In this document: in pieces, positions 27,684-36,135 of the stretch
How the letters are laid out: every line of letters starts with the position of its first letter
Numbering within the stretch: the first letter of the stretch is position 1
NCBI RefSeq assembly: GCF_003172895.1
Contig: NZ_QGKL01000006.1
Location: forward strand, 1 to 64,000
Source of the DNA: Leucothrix arctica
Lineage (GTDB): Bacteria > Pseudomonadota > Gammaproteobacteria > Thiotrichales > Thiotrichaceae
Direction: 5' to 3'
DNA: 64,000 nt
Notes under the pieces: generated by a model
Seen by the model: only the letters and a program-made list of their open reading frames with translations
What the model was told of the DNA's origin: nothing
Databases searched by the model: none
Translations under genes and position numbers: made by a program

Positions 27684-29731
27684 CGCTCAATCCCCTTGTT
27701 CGCCAGAAAACGGACTAAGAGCGCGCCATCAGCACTAAACCCTTTATCCTGATCTACCTGAAAGCTCACTGCTCCTGAGTCTTTCAAGTCTCTAACAATA
27801 TATTGGCACTGCTCCATCAAAGGGCGAACCATGTCCCGAGCAGCATCCATACTGGAAACTATAGACTCACCCGAGTTGAGATACTCCATAGCCATCAATG
27901 ACACTGCTTTTTCAAACCCACCGTCATGATTAAATACACCAACCGCTTCTTGGTTATCGTTCTTAACAGTCTTGCCATCTTTATCCTTTAACGGATTCAA
28001 CACATCGAAACGCTCACGAATACGATAGAAAAATTTACTCGCAAACTTACCCAGTTCCGCTTCATCATCGCCGATGGAAGCTCTAAAACTGTCGGCCAAA
28101 TTCTCAATAATGACCTTGCCCGAGTCTTTACTATCTAACGCTTTTGACCAAGGCATCGCCCACTCAATCTGTAAACCGCCCGGCTTCCAGACTCGACAAG
28201 CAACTGCATCTCGCCCTCTTGAGCTTTTAGCCACGTTGTCCAATAAATCGTGCGCATCACTTAACACACTACCTAGCGGCATTTTGATATTCGTGTATTG
28301 AATAGCCGCGGAAATAGACGTCACTATCTGATTTTCATCATTCAAGCTTTGATTCTGCTTATCAAAGCACTGGTTATAAAACCCTCTTAACTCAGCTGCG
28401 CACGACAACGCATGTTCAAGCGGTAAAATAGCGAGTACATCATCACCACCCGCATAGATCAGAAAGCCGTTATGATCATCAACAAAGTCAGTAACACCTT
28501 TTGTAAACTCGGATAAACCAGCCGTAATACCTGGCTGCTTTTCTGGTTTACTCATTTGCTTACCTAGCTGATCACCATCCATCAGCAAGACTGCATAGAA
28601 AGGCGACACAGGCTCTATGTCCGCAGCTTTACAAAGTTTCTTAAGCTCGTGCAAAACCAAGTCTGCATCAATAAGGTCATCATTATCCCAAGCGTTTGGG
28701 TTGCTTAACACCGACTCAAAAAAGACACTACCATCCAGCGCAGCAAAGTCTTTAAGCAGACTATTTTCACCCGTCTCTTGAGTAATACTCTTTATATTAC
28801 TGTCTCTTTCGCCATACTCACCAGTGAGAGTATGAGCAACATCATGGAATGCTCGGATACGTTCATTTAACGCATCGTCGACAGCAGCCTTTTGCAATAC
28901 TTTTGTTAACCAAGGCACTGCCGCCAAATACTGCACCGATGGCACATTACTAGGTAGCTTCCAACCTTTTACAGCCCACGCGCCATCCTGAATTTCAATC
29001 GTTAAACGACTATCAAACACTCTAGAAAAACGTCGCTTGATATAAGCAAGTGCACACAACTGCTCACCTTCTCGGAGATCTGTTTTAATACCTGCTTTGC
29101 CTTGCTCTCTCAGCGTTTGCCAGAATGTTGCAGAACTCTGTTTGCTACTTGTATATTTACCCGGTGACTCAACTCCTGAAAGCTCCTGCCAACCAGACAT
29201 CAACATGCACTTTTGACCCGGCTCACTTGGTGCCATATGTGTACGGAAATTTTTCATACGATCAAGTGTGTTTGACGTTGTTTCATCCTCAATCAAAGCC
29301 CACTGAATATCCCAAAAACCTTTAACCTGACGATCCCATATTGCCTTAGTGTCAGTCGTATCTATGCTGAGCGGCTGGAAGTCATGATTCCAAACTGCAT
29401 TTGCAAGTCCTTCCCATGCGTCATTCACCGCACTTACTACAAGCTCTGGTTTAAAGTCATTAGTAACTTCTGCCTTAAAGCGATTAGGCACATTACCCTG
29501 CTTGATGTTGGAATTACCCAACTCAAGCGCTTTCATAAACTCCATATCAGGCACTGGGAACTTAATTGATTCGTTACCCGCTTGAGCTATCACTGCTTTC
29601 ATCGCAACGGAAGATAGCCACGATAAAATAAACGAGCCCGCCCAAAAGTCGCGAGTACGTCTAGCCTGTGCCACAAAGCCTTGAACAGGGCCTATTGTGA
29701 AGTGGAAGTATTCTTTGTTGTCGATACTCAT
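27680..29731 (-). CDS. cas10: Cas10/Cmr2 without HD domain, cyclic oligoadenylate synthase
   Basis: A 683-residue large subunit. It begins almost directly with the FTIGPVQGFVAQARRTRDFWAGS block and lacks the N-terminal HD nuclease domain found in many Cas10 proteins. The second palm domain carries YAGGDDVLAI with GGDD at residues 428-431, so it should make cyclic oligoadenylates when the complex binds target RNA. MDGDQLGKQM lies before it in the conserved place. Without HD it probably relies on the CARF effectors downstream rather than on its own DNase. Confidence 0.95.
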   Translation of the reverse strand: MSIDNKEYFHFTIGPVQGFVAQARRTRDFWAGSFILSWLSSVAMKAVIAQAGNESIKFPVPDMEFMKALELGNSNIKQGNVPNRFKAEVTNDFKPELVVSAVNDAWEGLANAVWNHDFQPLSIDTTDTKAIWDRQVKGFWDIQWALIEDETTSNTLDRMKNFRTHMAPSEPGQKCMLMSGWQELSGVESPGKYTSSKQSSATFWQTLREQGKAGIKTDLREGEQLCALAYIKRRFSRVFDSRLTIEIQDGAWAVKGWKLPSNVPSVQYLAAVPWLTKVLQKAAVDDALNERIRAFHDVAHTLTGEYGERDSNIKSITQETGENSLLKDFAALDGSVFFESVLSNPNAWDNDDLIDADLVLHELKKLCKAADIEPVSPFYAVLLMDGDQLGKQMSKPEKQPGITAGLSEFTKGVTDFVDDHNGFLIYAGGDDVLAILPLEHALSCAAELRGFYNQCFDKQNQSLNDENQIVTSISAAIQYTNIKMPLGSVLSDAHDLLDNVAKSSRGRDAVACRVWKPGGLQIEWAMPWSKALDSKDSGKVIIENLADSFRASIGDDEAELGKFASKFFYRIRERFDVLNPLKDKDGKTVKNDNQEAVGVFNHDGGFEKAVSLMAMEYLNSGESIVSSMDAARDMVRPLMEQCQYIVRDLKDSGAVSFQVDQDKGFSADGALLVRFLANKGIER

Positions 29732-30729
29732 ACAGCCGACCCTCTTGCAAACTCAGCAACCTTATCGATTTTGATACCACTGTACTTCTCATCAAAATGG
29801 AATTGACTACTCGGTAGATAAATCATCGCTGTAGTAAAACTTTCATTCTCAAGCTCGTGAACATGAAAAATCAAAGGGCTTGCTCTACGTTGCTTCTCAT
29901 CTCCAAACTCCTTTAAAGGTAGACCAAAGCCCGCTTTCGCAAATGACTGCCCTTTTAACGTCGACCGAAATTCTTTGTATCGACTACCCGTCTTTGTCAG
30001 CGCTTCTCTTGCTTTGCGGTTGCTATCCACAGTCCTATGAACACTATCTTTACTAAAGGCAGTGTAAGGCGACGTTGAAACTTCTGAATAATCACCCAGT
30101 AATGCTTCCACACGATCTTGATAACTCGCTTTAGTCAGCAACGTATTCTCACCATTTAACGAGATCTGTGTAACAGAACCCATACCTCTACGAGAACGCC
30201 CACCAAGACCACCAAATAAAGACCAAGCTTCCAGCGTTTTCTCTATTTCAGCAACGTCACCATCGACCATTCTTTTAGGGTTAAAGACTAACTTCAGACT
30301 AAACTCTGTGCCTTCAATAATTGCCCCTCGGTGATCATCATCACCCTCACCCAAGAGACCATAAGCCATAAAGCTTGCGCCATGCTCTGGCTTTTTTTCT
30401 GGCGGCCAGTCATAGACTTTTTGCTGAGAGGCTATGTCCTGCTGAATAGATAATAAGAACACTCCCTGCCCCCCAGTAACTTTCTCTGCATTCATTGCCG
30501 CACCAAATAACCGTGCTTCTTCAAGGTTCAATGCCTTTAAAGCTTCAGAGGCACTCATGCCTTGAAACTTTCCCCAACTTAACGCTCGCCACCAAAACCG
30601 TAAAGCACCTTTAACAGAGGGTGGGCGCACACCATCGGTTGTGTTTTGATTAGCATCACCAATAAACATCGGTGTCACAATTCGATAGGTCGCCCTAATG
30701 ATGTGAGGTTCTTTAAAATTAAGAGACAT
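29728..30729 (-). CDS. cmr1: Cmr1, type III-B RAMP subunit
   Basis: A 333-residue RAMP protein located near the 3' end of the crRNA. It has MFIGDANQ, then the strongly conserved PSVKGALRFWWRAL (residues about 37-50), and GGLGGRSRRGMGSV near residue 173. It is the first gene of the coupled operon cmr1-cas10-cmr3-cmr4-cmr5-cmr6-CARF/HEPN-can2-csx16-membrane protein, in which gene borders overlap or lie within 4 bp. A promoter region with a palindromic element precedes it. Confidence 0.94.
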   Translation of the reverse strand: MSLNFKEPHIIRATYRIVTPMFIGDANQNTTDGVRPPSVKGALRFWWRALSWGKFQGMSASEALKALNLEEARLFGAAMNAEKVTGGQGVFLLSIQQDIASQQKVYDWPPEKKPEHGASFMAYGLLGEGDDDHRGAIIEGTEFSLKLVFNPKRMVDGDVAEIEKTLEAWSLFGGLGGRSRRGMGSVTQISLNGENTLLTKASYQDRVEALLGDYSEVSTSPYTAFSKDSVHRTVDSNRKAREALTKTGSRYKEFRSTLKGQSFAKAGFGLPLKEFGDEKQRRASPLIFHVHELENESFTTAMIYLPSSQFHFDEKYSGIKIDKVAEFARGSAV

Positions 30730-30912
30730 AAACAGCCTTTTGAAAGATATGATTCAGCTTAGAGAATACGCTGAGAATAAACACACAGTCACGCCTTACA
30801 AGCTTGTAAGACAGTATCAAGAATGAAAAATCGGTAGAAATAAAACCAATAGTACCCAAGTAAAGACAAACGGTATATTAGTTAAAGTAATTACTTAGAA
30901 TAAATAACGACT
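30730..30912 (-). promoter_or_regulatory. cmr operon promoter with leader-type palindrome
   Basis: A perfect 16-bp palindrome, CTTACAAGCTTGTAAG, lies at 30795-30810, preceded on the plus strand by GTCACG (30789-30794). The same pair, in the same orientation, occurs in CRISPR leaders 3, 4 and 5. On the sense strand CGTGAC and TCAGC are also shared at nearly the same spacing, and TATTCT lies where a -10 could be. It is a probable operator for a regulator common to the cmr genes and the arrays. Confidence 0.7.
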
Positions 30913-32034
30913 TTAAGCCAACGTAATGACGCTAGCTGACAACGTTAAGCCAAACCTTGTGTTCGGTCTTTTACCATGCGAATCAATAATATAATGCGTA
31001 GAAAGACGCTTGCCTAACGCTTCTCTGAGTTGACGATTAACGCGTGACTTCCGTTGCTCAAAATACTCTTTCGTCATACCGTTTATCAGCGTTTTCTTAG
31101 CACGATCATAGCCACCGTTTAGGCCATTCAACGACTGGTACACGTCTAAAAAATCGTCACCCAAACCTGTGTCCGTCCAACGCACAGGCTCCAAGTCCAA
31201 CGCACATCGACGCAGCATCATCACGTAAAAGCTTAGCTCGACAGCGTTCATACTCACCTGTGTTTCACCACAAAATAACTGCACTGTCAGCGCGTTAAAC
31301 ACCACCTTTGCAGGTAACAACTCCGCTTGAGCAGCGTCAACCGTATCACTAAAGCTGGTCTGTCCACTGAGTAAGCGAGACGGCAACCCTTCACGCAAAC
31401 GCACAAAAGGAATATCCGCTAACGTCACCTCAACCTTACTGGCGTCAAAGCCCGTATTATCCTCACGAACGACCCATGTTTCGGTTGGTGGTGGGTAGAA
31501 AAAGTCACTGTTAAAAAAGTATTCATCTTCTACTAACACATGCGTCAGCCGATCTTGAGGGCGACCGTATAAAGACAAGGCATAACCCACGTAAAACGTC
31601 ATGGTGCGTCGCCCACCAGACAGTGACACAACCATTTTGCTATCTAGGTCTGCGGTTAACTGCTGGACTGTTTGAGTTATAAAGTCAGCGGCATCGGTGT
31701 TATCCGCCCGAGTGCGAACATCATCCAAAGGCTGTCCGTCCGCATCAGATATAACGTGAATATGTAACTTACTTTGGGCTGGGCAAGGTAGCGAGTAGTC
31801 GTCACATAAACGGTGCAACCAACCTTGTTTGCCTTCTTCACCAAAGACTTGATGAATGTACGACTGACCAAGCAAGGTCGTGATGACGTGAATCTCCGTC
31901 GGCATAAACGCAGGCTCAGTCTGCTGCGTTAGCGCGTAAATCGTCTCGGTGATAATTTGTGGCGAATGAGAGGCTACCGCAAGTAAAATGCGGCGCTCTG
32001 GCAGTGGGTGATTCCGTGGCTTGTGGTCAGTCAT
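30913..32034 (-). CDS. NE0113-family CARF protein (TIGR02584), possible ring nuclease/regulator
   Basis: A 373-residue protein beginning RILLAVASHSPQIITETIYAL and followed by EIHVITTLLG, the signature of the NE0113 family (also called Csm6/ring nuclease in some annotations). A CARF-type GGRRTM motif (SLSGGRRTMTFYVGYAL, about residue 137) should bind cyclic oligoadenylate. The C-terminal 90 residues look helical and winged-helix-like, with no HEPN R-X4-6-H pair that I can find. It may be a ring nuclease or a ligand-responsive transcription factor. It lies between array 3 and cmr1. Confidence 0.8.
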   Translation of the reverse strand: MTDHKPRNHPLPERRILLAVASHSPQIITETIYALTQQTEPAFMPTEIHVITTLLGQSYIHQVFGEEGKQGWLHRLCDDYSLPCPAQSKLHIHVISDADGQPLDDVRTRADNTDAADFITQTVQQLTADLDSKMVVSLSGGRRTMTFYVGYALSLYGRPQDRLTHVLVEDEYFFNSDFFYPPPTETWVVREDNTGFDASKVEVTLADIPFVRLREGLPSRLLSGQTSFSDTVDAAQAELLPAKVVFNALTVQLFCGETQVSMNAVELSFYVMMLRRCALDLEPVRWTDTGLGDDFLDVYQSLNGLNGGYDRAKKTLINGMTKEYFEQRKSRVNRQLREALGKRLSTHYIIDSHGKRPNTRFGLTLSASVITLA

Positions 32035-32092
32035 GTTGAGATTATAAACATACTAAGCGTTTATCTACCACCGACATTCAATCTAGCACTGG

Positions 32093-33035
32093 TGTTAAAT
32101 CCCTTCTTCATCAGGGCATCGTTTTCACATACATTCTCACGCATAGCGATGGTGGAATATGCGTCTTAATCCCTTCTTCATCAGGGCATCGTTTTCACAT
32201 ATTCAGGGTTTCGTAGCGATGGCGGGTATTCGGTCTTAATCCCTTCTTCATCAGGGCATCGTTTTCACATTATATCAGCAATTATGTTAGCAGTGATTAT
32301 TAGTCTTAATCCCTTCTTCATCAGGGCATCGTTTTCACGTGCAGAGCATGGTTGTCTTAACTGGTTCTCTGCGTCTTAATCCCTTCTTCATCAGGGCATC
32401 GTTTTCACCTATCTTTAGCGACTGCTGTGATGGTAATTATGTCTTAATCCCTTCTTCATCAGGGCATCGTTTTCACCTCAAACACTAGACAACTTACCAG
32501 AAACACACAGTCTTAATCCCTTCTTCATCAGGGCATCGTTTTCACTGAATAGTTTGGATATGCCTATCGAATATATCAATGAGTCTTAATCCCTTCTTCA
32601 TCAGGGCATCGTTTTCACCGCAGAGCTAGGTAAGACTGGTCAGGACTGGGCGGTCTTAATCCCTTCTTCATCAGGGCATCGTTTTCACCTAAGGCGCTAA
32701 AGGTGTTGGACGTGCATCACCTGTCTTAATCCCTTCTTCATCAGGGCATCGTTTTCACCCAAATGGTTTGAGTGATACCGAAGTAATGACCGAAGGTCTT
32801 AATCCCTTCTTCATCAGGGCATCGTTTTCACAAACAATTGGGTGTACATGGATTTCTCAAACGGTCTTAATCCCTTCTTCATCAGGGCATCGTTTTCACA
32901 GTAAAATAAGCTGTAAACCACCGTATATACGGTCTTAATCCCTTCTTCATCAGGGCATCGTTTTCACAGTAAAATAAGCTGTAAACCACCGTATATACGG
33001 TCTTAATCCCTTCTTCATCAGGGCATCGTTTTCAC
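32093..33035 (-). CRISPR. CRISPR array 3: 14 repeats, 13 spacers
   Basis: Repeats start at 32093, 32163, 32233, 32303, 32373, 32441, 32510, 32583, 32653, 32723, 32796, 32864, 32932 and 33000; the sense repeat begins GTGAAAACGATGCCC. Spacers are 32-37 bp. The two leader-proximal spacers (32900-32931 and 32968-32999) are identical. The leftmost repeat has a decayed tag (TGTTAAAT). Sense transcripts run toward the NE0113-family gene about 60 bp away. Confidence 0.98.
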
Positions 33036-33255
33036 TGCAGGGCACCTTTTCGACCTTTTTAATCAACCACTTGCAGAGGGGGTTGGCTAAAGTTTTCAAT
33101 TTCAAAAAGTTAGGTTTTAGCATTTTCATCACTTCAACCTCATGCATAACAGCGAATTAACTCATTATACATTGTGCTGAAACAAACGCCACCTGTCACC
33201 TCCCCACAAGCTTGTAAGCCGAGTAATACGGTTTATTTTCGGTTTAAATCATCGC
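33036..33255. promoter_or_regulatory. Leader of array 3 and divergent promoter of the adaptation operon
   Basis: The 82-bp proximal leader (33036-33117) is followed by a distal part shared with leaders 4 and 5. On the minus strand a perfect TATAAT lies at 33164-33169, 129 bp from the array. GTCAC and ACAAGCTTGTAAG lie at 33195-33218, 160 bp from the array. The remaining 37 bp lead to the cas2 start on the plus strand, so one element may serve both the array and cas2-cas1. Confidence 0.85.
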
Positions 33256-33540
33256 ATGAAAAATCGAACTCTACACCTCATCGCTTACGACATCAGCAAA
33301 CCTAAATGCCTAAGAGCAGCCCTCAAAGCGACTCGGGACTATGCAACAGGCGGGCAACAGTCCGTTCACGAGTGCTGGATGACCGATGCAGAGCGAGGCG
33401 ACCTACTGGCCACTCTCAGCATGCTAATTGACGAATCAACAGACAGCCTCATTTGCATTCACCTAGACACGCGCCAACAAGTCATCACCCTCGGTAAAGC
33501 GAAGTCTCCCAATGACACCGACTTATTCTATATAGGCTAA
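33256..33540 (+). CDS. cas2: Cas2, first copy
   Basis: A 94-residue Cas2 with the ferredoxin-like start LHLIAYDISKPKCLRAAL (conserved aspartate in AYD) and the GGQQSVHECWM strand. With Cas1 it inserts new spacers next to the leader. It starts the plus-strand operon cas2-cas1-cas1'-cas2'. No clear Shine-Dalgarno precedes the ATG. It is only distantly similar to the second Cas2 of the same operon. Confidence 0.9.
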   Translation: MKNRTLHLIAYDISKPKCLRAALKATRDYATGGQQSVHECWMTDAERGDLLATLSMLIDESTDSLICIHLDTRQQVITLGKAKSPNDTDLFYIG

Positions 33541-33544
33541 CACC

Positions 33545-34513
33545 ATGACAACCTTATATATCGACCGTAAAGAAACAGAGCTAAAAATAGAGTCCAAGAC
33601 CATCGTGTGCTTTATCAGCGGTGAGCGTCAACGCCCTATTCCATTGCTATTACTCGACCATGTCGTGGTCAGCAGCACTGTTCAGTTTAAAAGCTCGGTG
33701 CTATTAAAGCTTTCAGAGCACGGTATCTGCGTTACTTTTATCAATCCTCGAAACAGTAAACAACAAGCAATGCTAGCGGGGCCTTTGGGTAAGAATCCAA
33801 ACATTCGACTCGCGCAATATATCGCCCAGCAGAACCAAGAAGCCAGTGAAGTGATTGCTCAGCAGTTGATCATTGCTAAGGTTCGAAACCAGCGTCGCTT
33901 ATTAGAAAAATACCTAATCACTAGGGACGACTTACGCTTCCCTCTGACTCAGGCAGTGCAACAACTAGCCCAGTCACTTAAGACATTAGAGCAACCTGTC
34001 AGCGTTGAGCGTTTACGGGGGATAGAAGGTAGCGCTGCGCGTGTGAGTTTCATCGCTTATCAAGCTATTTTGCCCGATGCCTTGGCATTTACTGGCCGCA
34101 AGCGACGCCCACCCCCTGATCCTGTTAACGCCTGTTTGTCATTGGCCTATACGCTGCTGCACGTTCGAGCGACACAGCAAGCATATGCGCAAGGTTTTGA
34201 CCCGATGCTTGGCTTTTTGCATGAGCCAAAATACAGCCGCGACTCCTTAGCCGCTGACCTTATAGAGCCGTGGCGTCCACACGTGGATGAGTGGGTGTTG
34301 GAGTTGTTCACTAGCCGTAAGCTTCGCCAACAAGACTTCACCACCGACCAAGGAAGTTGCTTACTGGGCAAGGCAGGACGGCAGCAGTTTTACTCAAGTT
34401 ATGAGCCTGTGCTTAAGGTCATTAGCCGTGGTATGCGCTTGCAGTTATTTAAACTAAAGAAGGCACTCTTGTCTCAACAGGAGGAGGCACTCGATGAAAC
34501 CTCTGTATCTTAA
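33545..34513 (+). CDS. cas1: Cas1 integrase, catalytically complete
   Basis: A 322-residue Cas1. The metal-binding catalytic residues are E161 in GIEGSAA, H226 in GFLHEP and E241 in DLIEPWRP, so integrase activity is predicted. The N-terminal beta-domain (about 1-85) is normal. There is no reverse transcriptase fusion. It follows cas2 by 4 bp, and its last 20 bp overlap the start of the Cas1-like gene. Confidence 0.95.
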   Translation: MTTLYIDRKETELKIESKTIVCFISGERQRPIPLLLLDHVVVSSTVQFKSSVLLKLSEHGICVTFINPRNSKQQAMLAGPLGKNPNIRLAQYIAQQNQEASEVIAQQLIIAKVRNQRRLLEKYLITRDDLRFPLTQAVQQLAQSLKTLEQPVSVERLRGIEGSAARVSFIAYQAILPDALAFTGRKRRPPPDPVNACLSLAYTLLHVRATQQAYAQGFDPMLGFLHEPKYSRDSLAADLIEPWRPHVDEWVLELFTSRKLRQQDFTTDQGSCLLGKAGRQQFYSSYEPVLKVISRGMRLQLFKLKKALLSQQEEALDETSVS

Positions 34514-35258
34514 CGGTAACACCGTCGAAAGCATTCGCTTAGAGCATGAAACACTGCGCATTGTGTCGCGCCAGTACTCTGACACTTGGCTACCACTTAA
34601 CCGTGTTTCACGCATTATTTTGAGTGGTGACATTGCCTTATCCACACCTGTTTTAGCGGCGTGTTTGTCAAACAGTATTGCGATCACCGTGACAGGCAAG
34701 CAAGGTGAATTTGTGGGTATTTGTTTTGGCACAAATTACAAAGACCAATCCTTACAATCTCACTTGGCAGAACTTCAAGACTCACCCAATCGACAATTCA
34801 TTTTGGATAACTGGTTTTCAGCGCAGCAGCGCAAGAGTGTTTTACGCATCCAAAAGAAGTTTCATTTACCGCGCGAGCTACTTGCACCAGCTGAGGTGAA
34901 AGCGAAGTTAAGTGAGCAAATTAGTCTGAGTTACAGCTTTTACGATTGGCAAACGTGTTTAACAAAAATCATCCCGATGCTGGCCGCTCAGTTAACCATG
35001 TTGCTGAAAAGTTTTGGACTACGCAGTGAAGTGTTGAGACCCGCGCCTTCTGACATTGGCTTGCTACAACGCTTTATCAACCTTTTAGAGTGGGAACTCT
35101 GGCAGGCAGCGGCAAACGGCAACTTGCCTTCGGGAACACTGCGCAACCAACTGATTCACTATTATCAATCCCACTCGTCAAAGGTCGAGCGCTTAACTCG
35201 TTTCTCCATTGACCAGTTGTGGCACCGTTTTTATGAGGTAGAACATGAGCAAAACTAA
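34494..35258 (+). CDS. Degenerate Cas1-like protein (cas1')
   Basis: A 254-residue paralogue of Cas1. The N-terminal domain is recognisable (LYLNGNTVESIRL, LPLNRVSRIILSGDIALSTPVL, ITVTGKQGEFVG), as is the helical start with RKSVLRIQKKF. The EGxxA, H and E catalytic motifs are missing and the C-terminus is short. A strong AGGAGG at about 34482-34487 drives it. It may be a structural partner in the integration complex or an adaptation regulator. The reading frame is intact and tightly embedded in the operon, which argues against decay. Confidence 0.75.
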   Translation: MKPLYLNGNTVESIRLEHETLRIVSRQYSDTWLPLNRVSRIILSGDIALSTPVLAACLSNSIAITVTGKQGEFVGICFGTNYKDQSLQSHLAELQDSPNRQFILDNWFSAQQRKSVLRIQKKFHLPRELLAPAEVKAKLSEQISLSYSFYDWQTCLTKIIPMLAAQLTMLLKSFGLRSEVLRPAPSDIGLLQRFINLLEWELWQAAANGNLPSGTLRNQLIHYYQSHSSKVERLTRFSIDQLWHRFYEVEHEQN

Positions 35259-35541
35259 AGTTACACCGTATTTAATCGCTTACGATATTGCTGACCCACG
35301 TCGTTTAAAACGAGTGCACCGCATACTCAAAAATAACGCCATCGCGATGCAAAAGTCGGTGTTTATTACCGTGATGAATCGCGCTGACTGTCTAGGCTTA
35401 GTGGATGAGTTGGAAGCAGTTATAAACCCTAAAGAAGATGATATTCGGTTTTATCCGCTGCCGCAGAAGCCGCAATGGTACGCGTGGGGAAATACCTTGT
35501 GGCCAGATGGATTGGTTGGGGTCTTGAGTAGTAAATCCTAA
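35245..35541 (+). CDS. cas2: Cas2, second copy (cas2')
   Basis: A 98-residue Cas2 of standard type: YLIAYDIADPRRLKRVHRIL with the conserved aspartate, QKSVFITVM, and the DDIRFYPL strand. It overlaps cas1' by 14 bp. It is closer to ordinary Cas2 proteins than the first copy. Its stop codon (35539-35541) directly abuts the last repeat of array 4, which is read in the opposite direction. Confidence 0.93.
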   Translation: MSKTKVTPYLIAYDIADPRRLKRVHRILKNNAIAMQKSVFITVMNRADCLGLVDELEAVINPKEDDIRFYPLPQKPQWYAWGNTLWPDGLVGVLSSKS

Positions 35542-36135
35542 TTTTTTATCCCTTCTTCGTCAGGGCATGGTTTTCACACAACGACATTAGCTTATACAAG
35601 GTCGTTGATCAGTCTTAATCCCTTCTTCATCAGGGCATCGTTTTCACTGAATTCAGAATCTAATCCGCAATTCAAATTGGCGTCTTAATCCCTTCTTCAT
35701 CAGGGCATCATTTTCACTAAGTCAGAGGCGGTGGCTGATTATCTCGTTGGGTCTTAATCCCTTCTTCATCAGGGCATCATTTTCACTGCCAACCCTGCTA
35801 AAATTTACCCAGACTTAGTTGTCTTAATCCCTTCTTCATCAGGGCATCATTTTCACGATTTCCTCAGCAACACCAAAATGAACGTCCGTCTTAATCCCTT
35901 CTTCATCAGGGCATCATTTTCACAAAGCAGCAGACAAGGCAGTGCCAAAGAGTAACAAGGTCTTAATCCCTTCTTCATCAGGGCATCATTTTCACGAAGA
36001 AGATACACCTACTGACTAACAGAAACCCGTCTTAATCCCTTCTTCATCAGGGCATCATTTTCACAGTTGGCATCTATGTGAATCGATGATTGATGAAGGG
36101 TCTTAATCCCTTCTTCATCAGGGCATCATTTTCAC
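35542..36135 (-). CRISPR. CRISPR array 4: 9 repeats, 8 spacers
   Basis: Repeats start at 35542, 35612, 35682, 35751, 35821, 35888, 35960, 36029 and 36100; spacers are 31-36 bp. The newer repeats begin GTGAAAATGATGCCC on the sense strand; the repeat at 35612 still has C at the eighth position as in array 3. The terminal repeat at 35542 has two further substitutions and a decayed tag (TTTTTTAT). Transcripts run convergently against cas2'. Confidence 0.98.

Noticed and set aside
24054-30729. Type III-A (Csm) assignment
   Set aside because: Cmr1, Cmr3, Cmr4, Cmr5 and Cmr6 motifs are all present, which defines type III-B.
32950-33147. ORF spanning the leader and repeats of array 3, similar to one at 20782-20976
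   Set aside because: The protein similarity between the two is only the conserved leader DNA; there is no ribosome binding site or codon bias.
33545-34513. Reverse transcriptase-Cas1 fusion, as found in some marine type III-B systems
   Set aside because: The protein is a normal-length Cas1 without RT motifs, and no RT gene is nearby.
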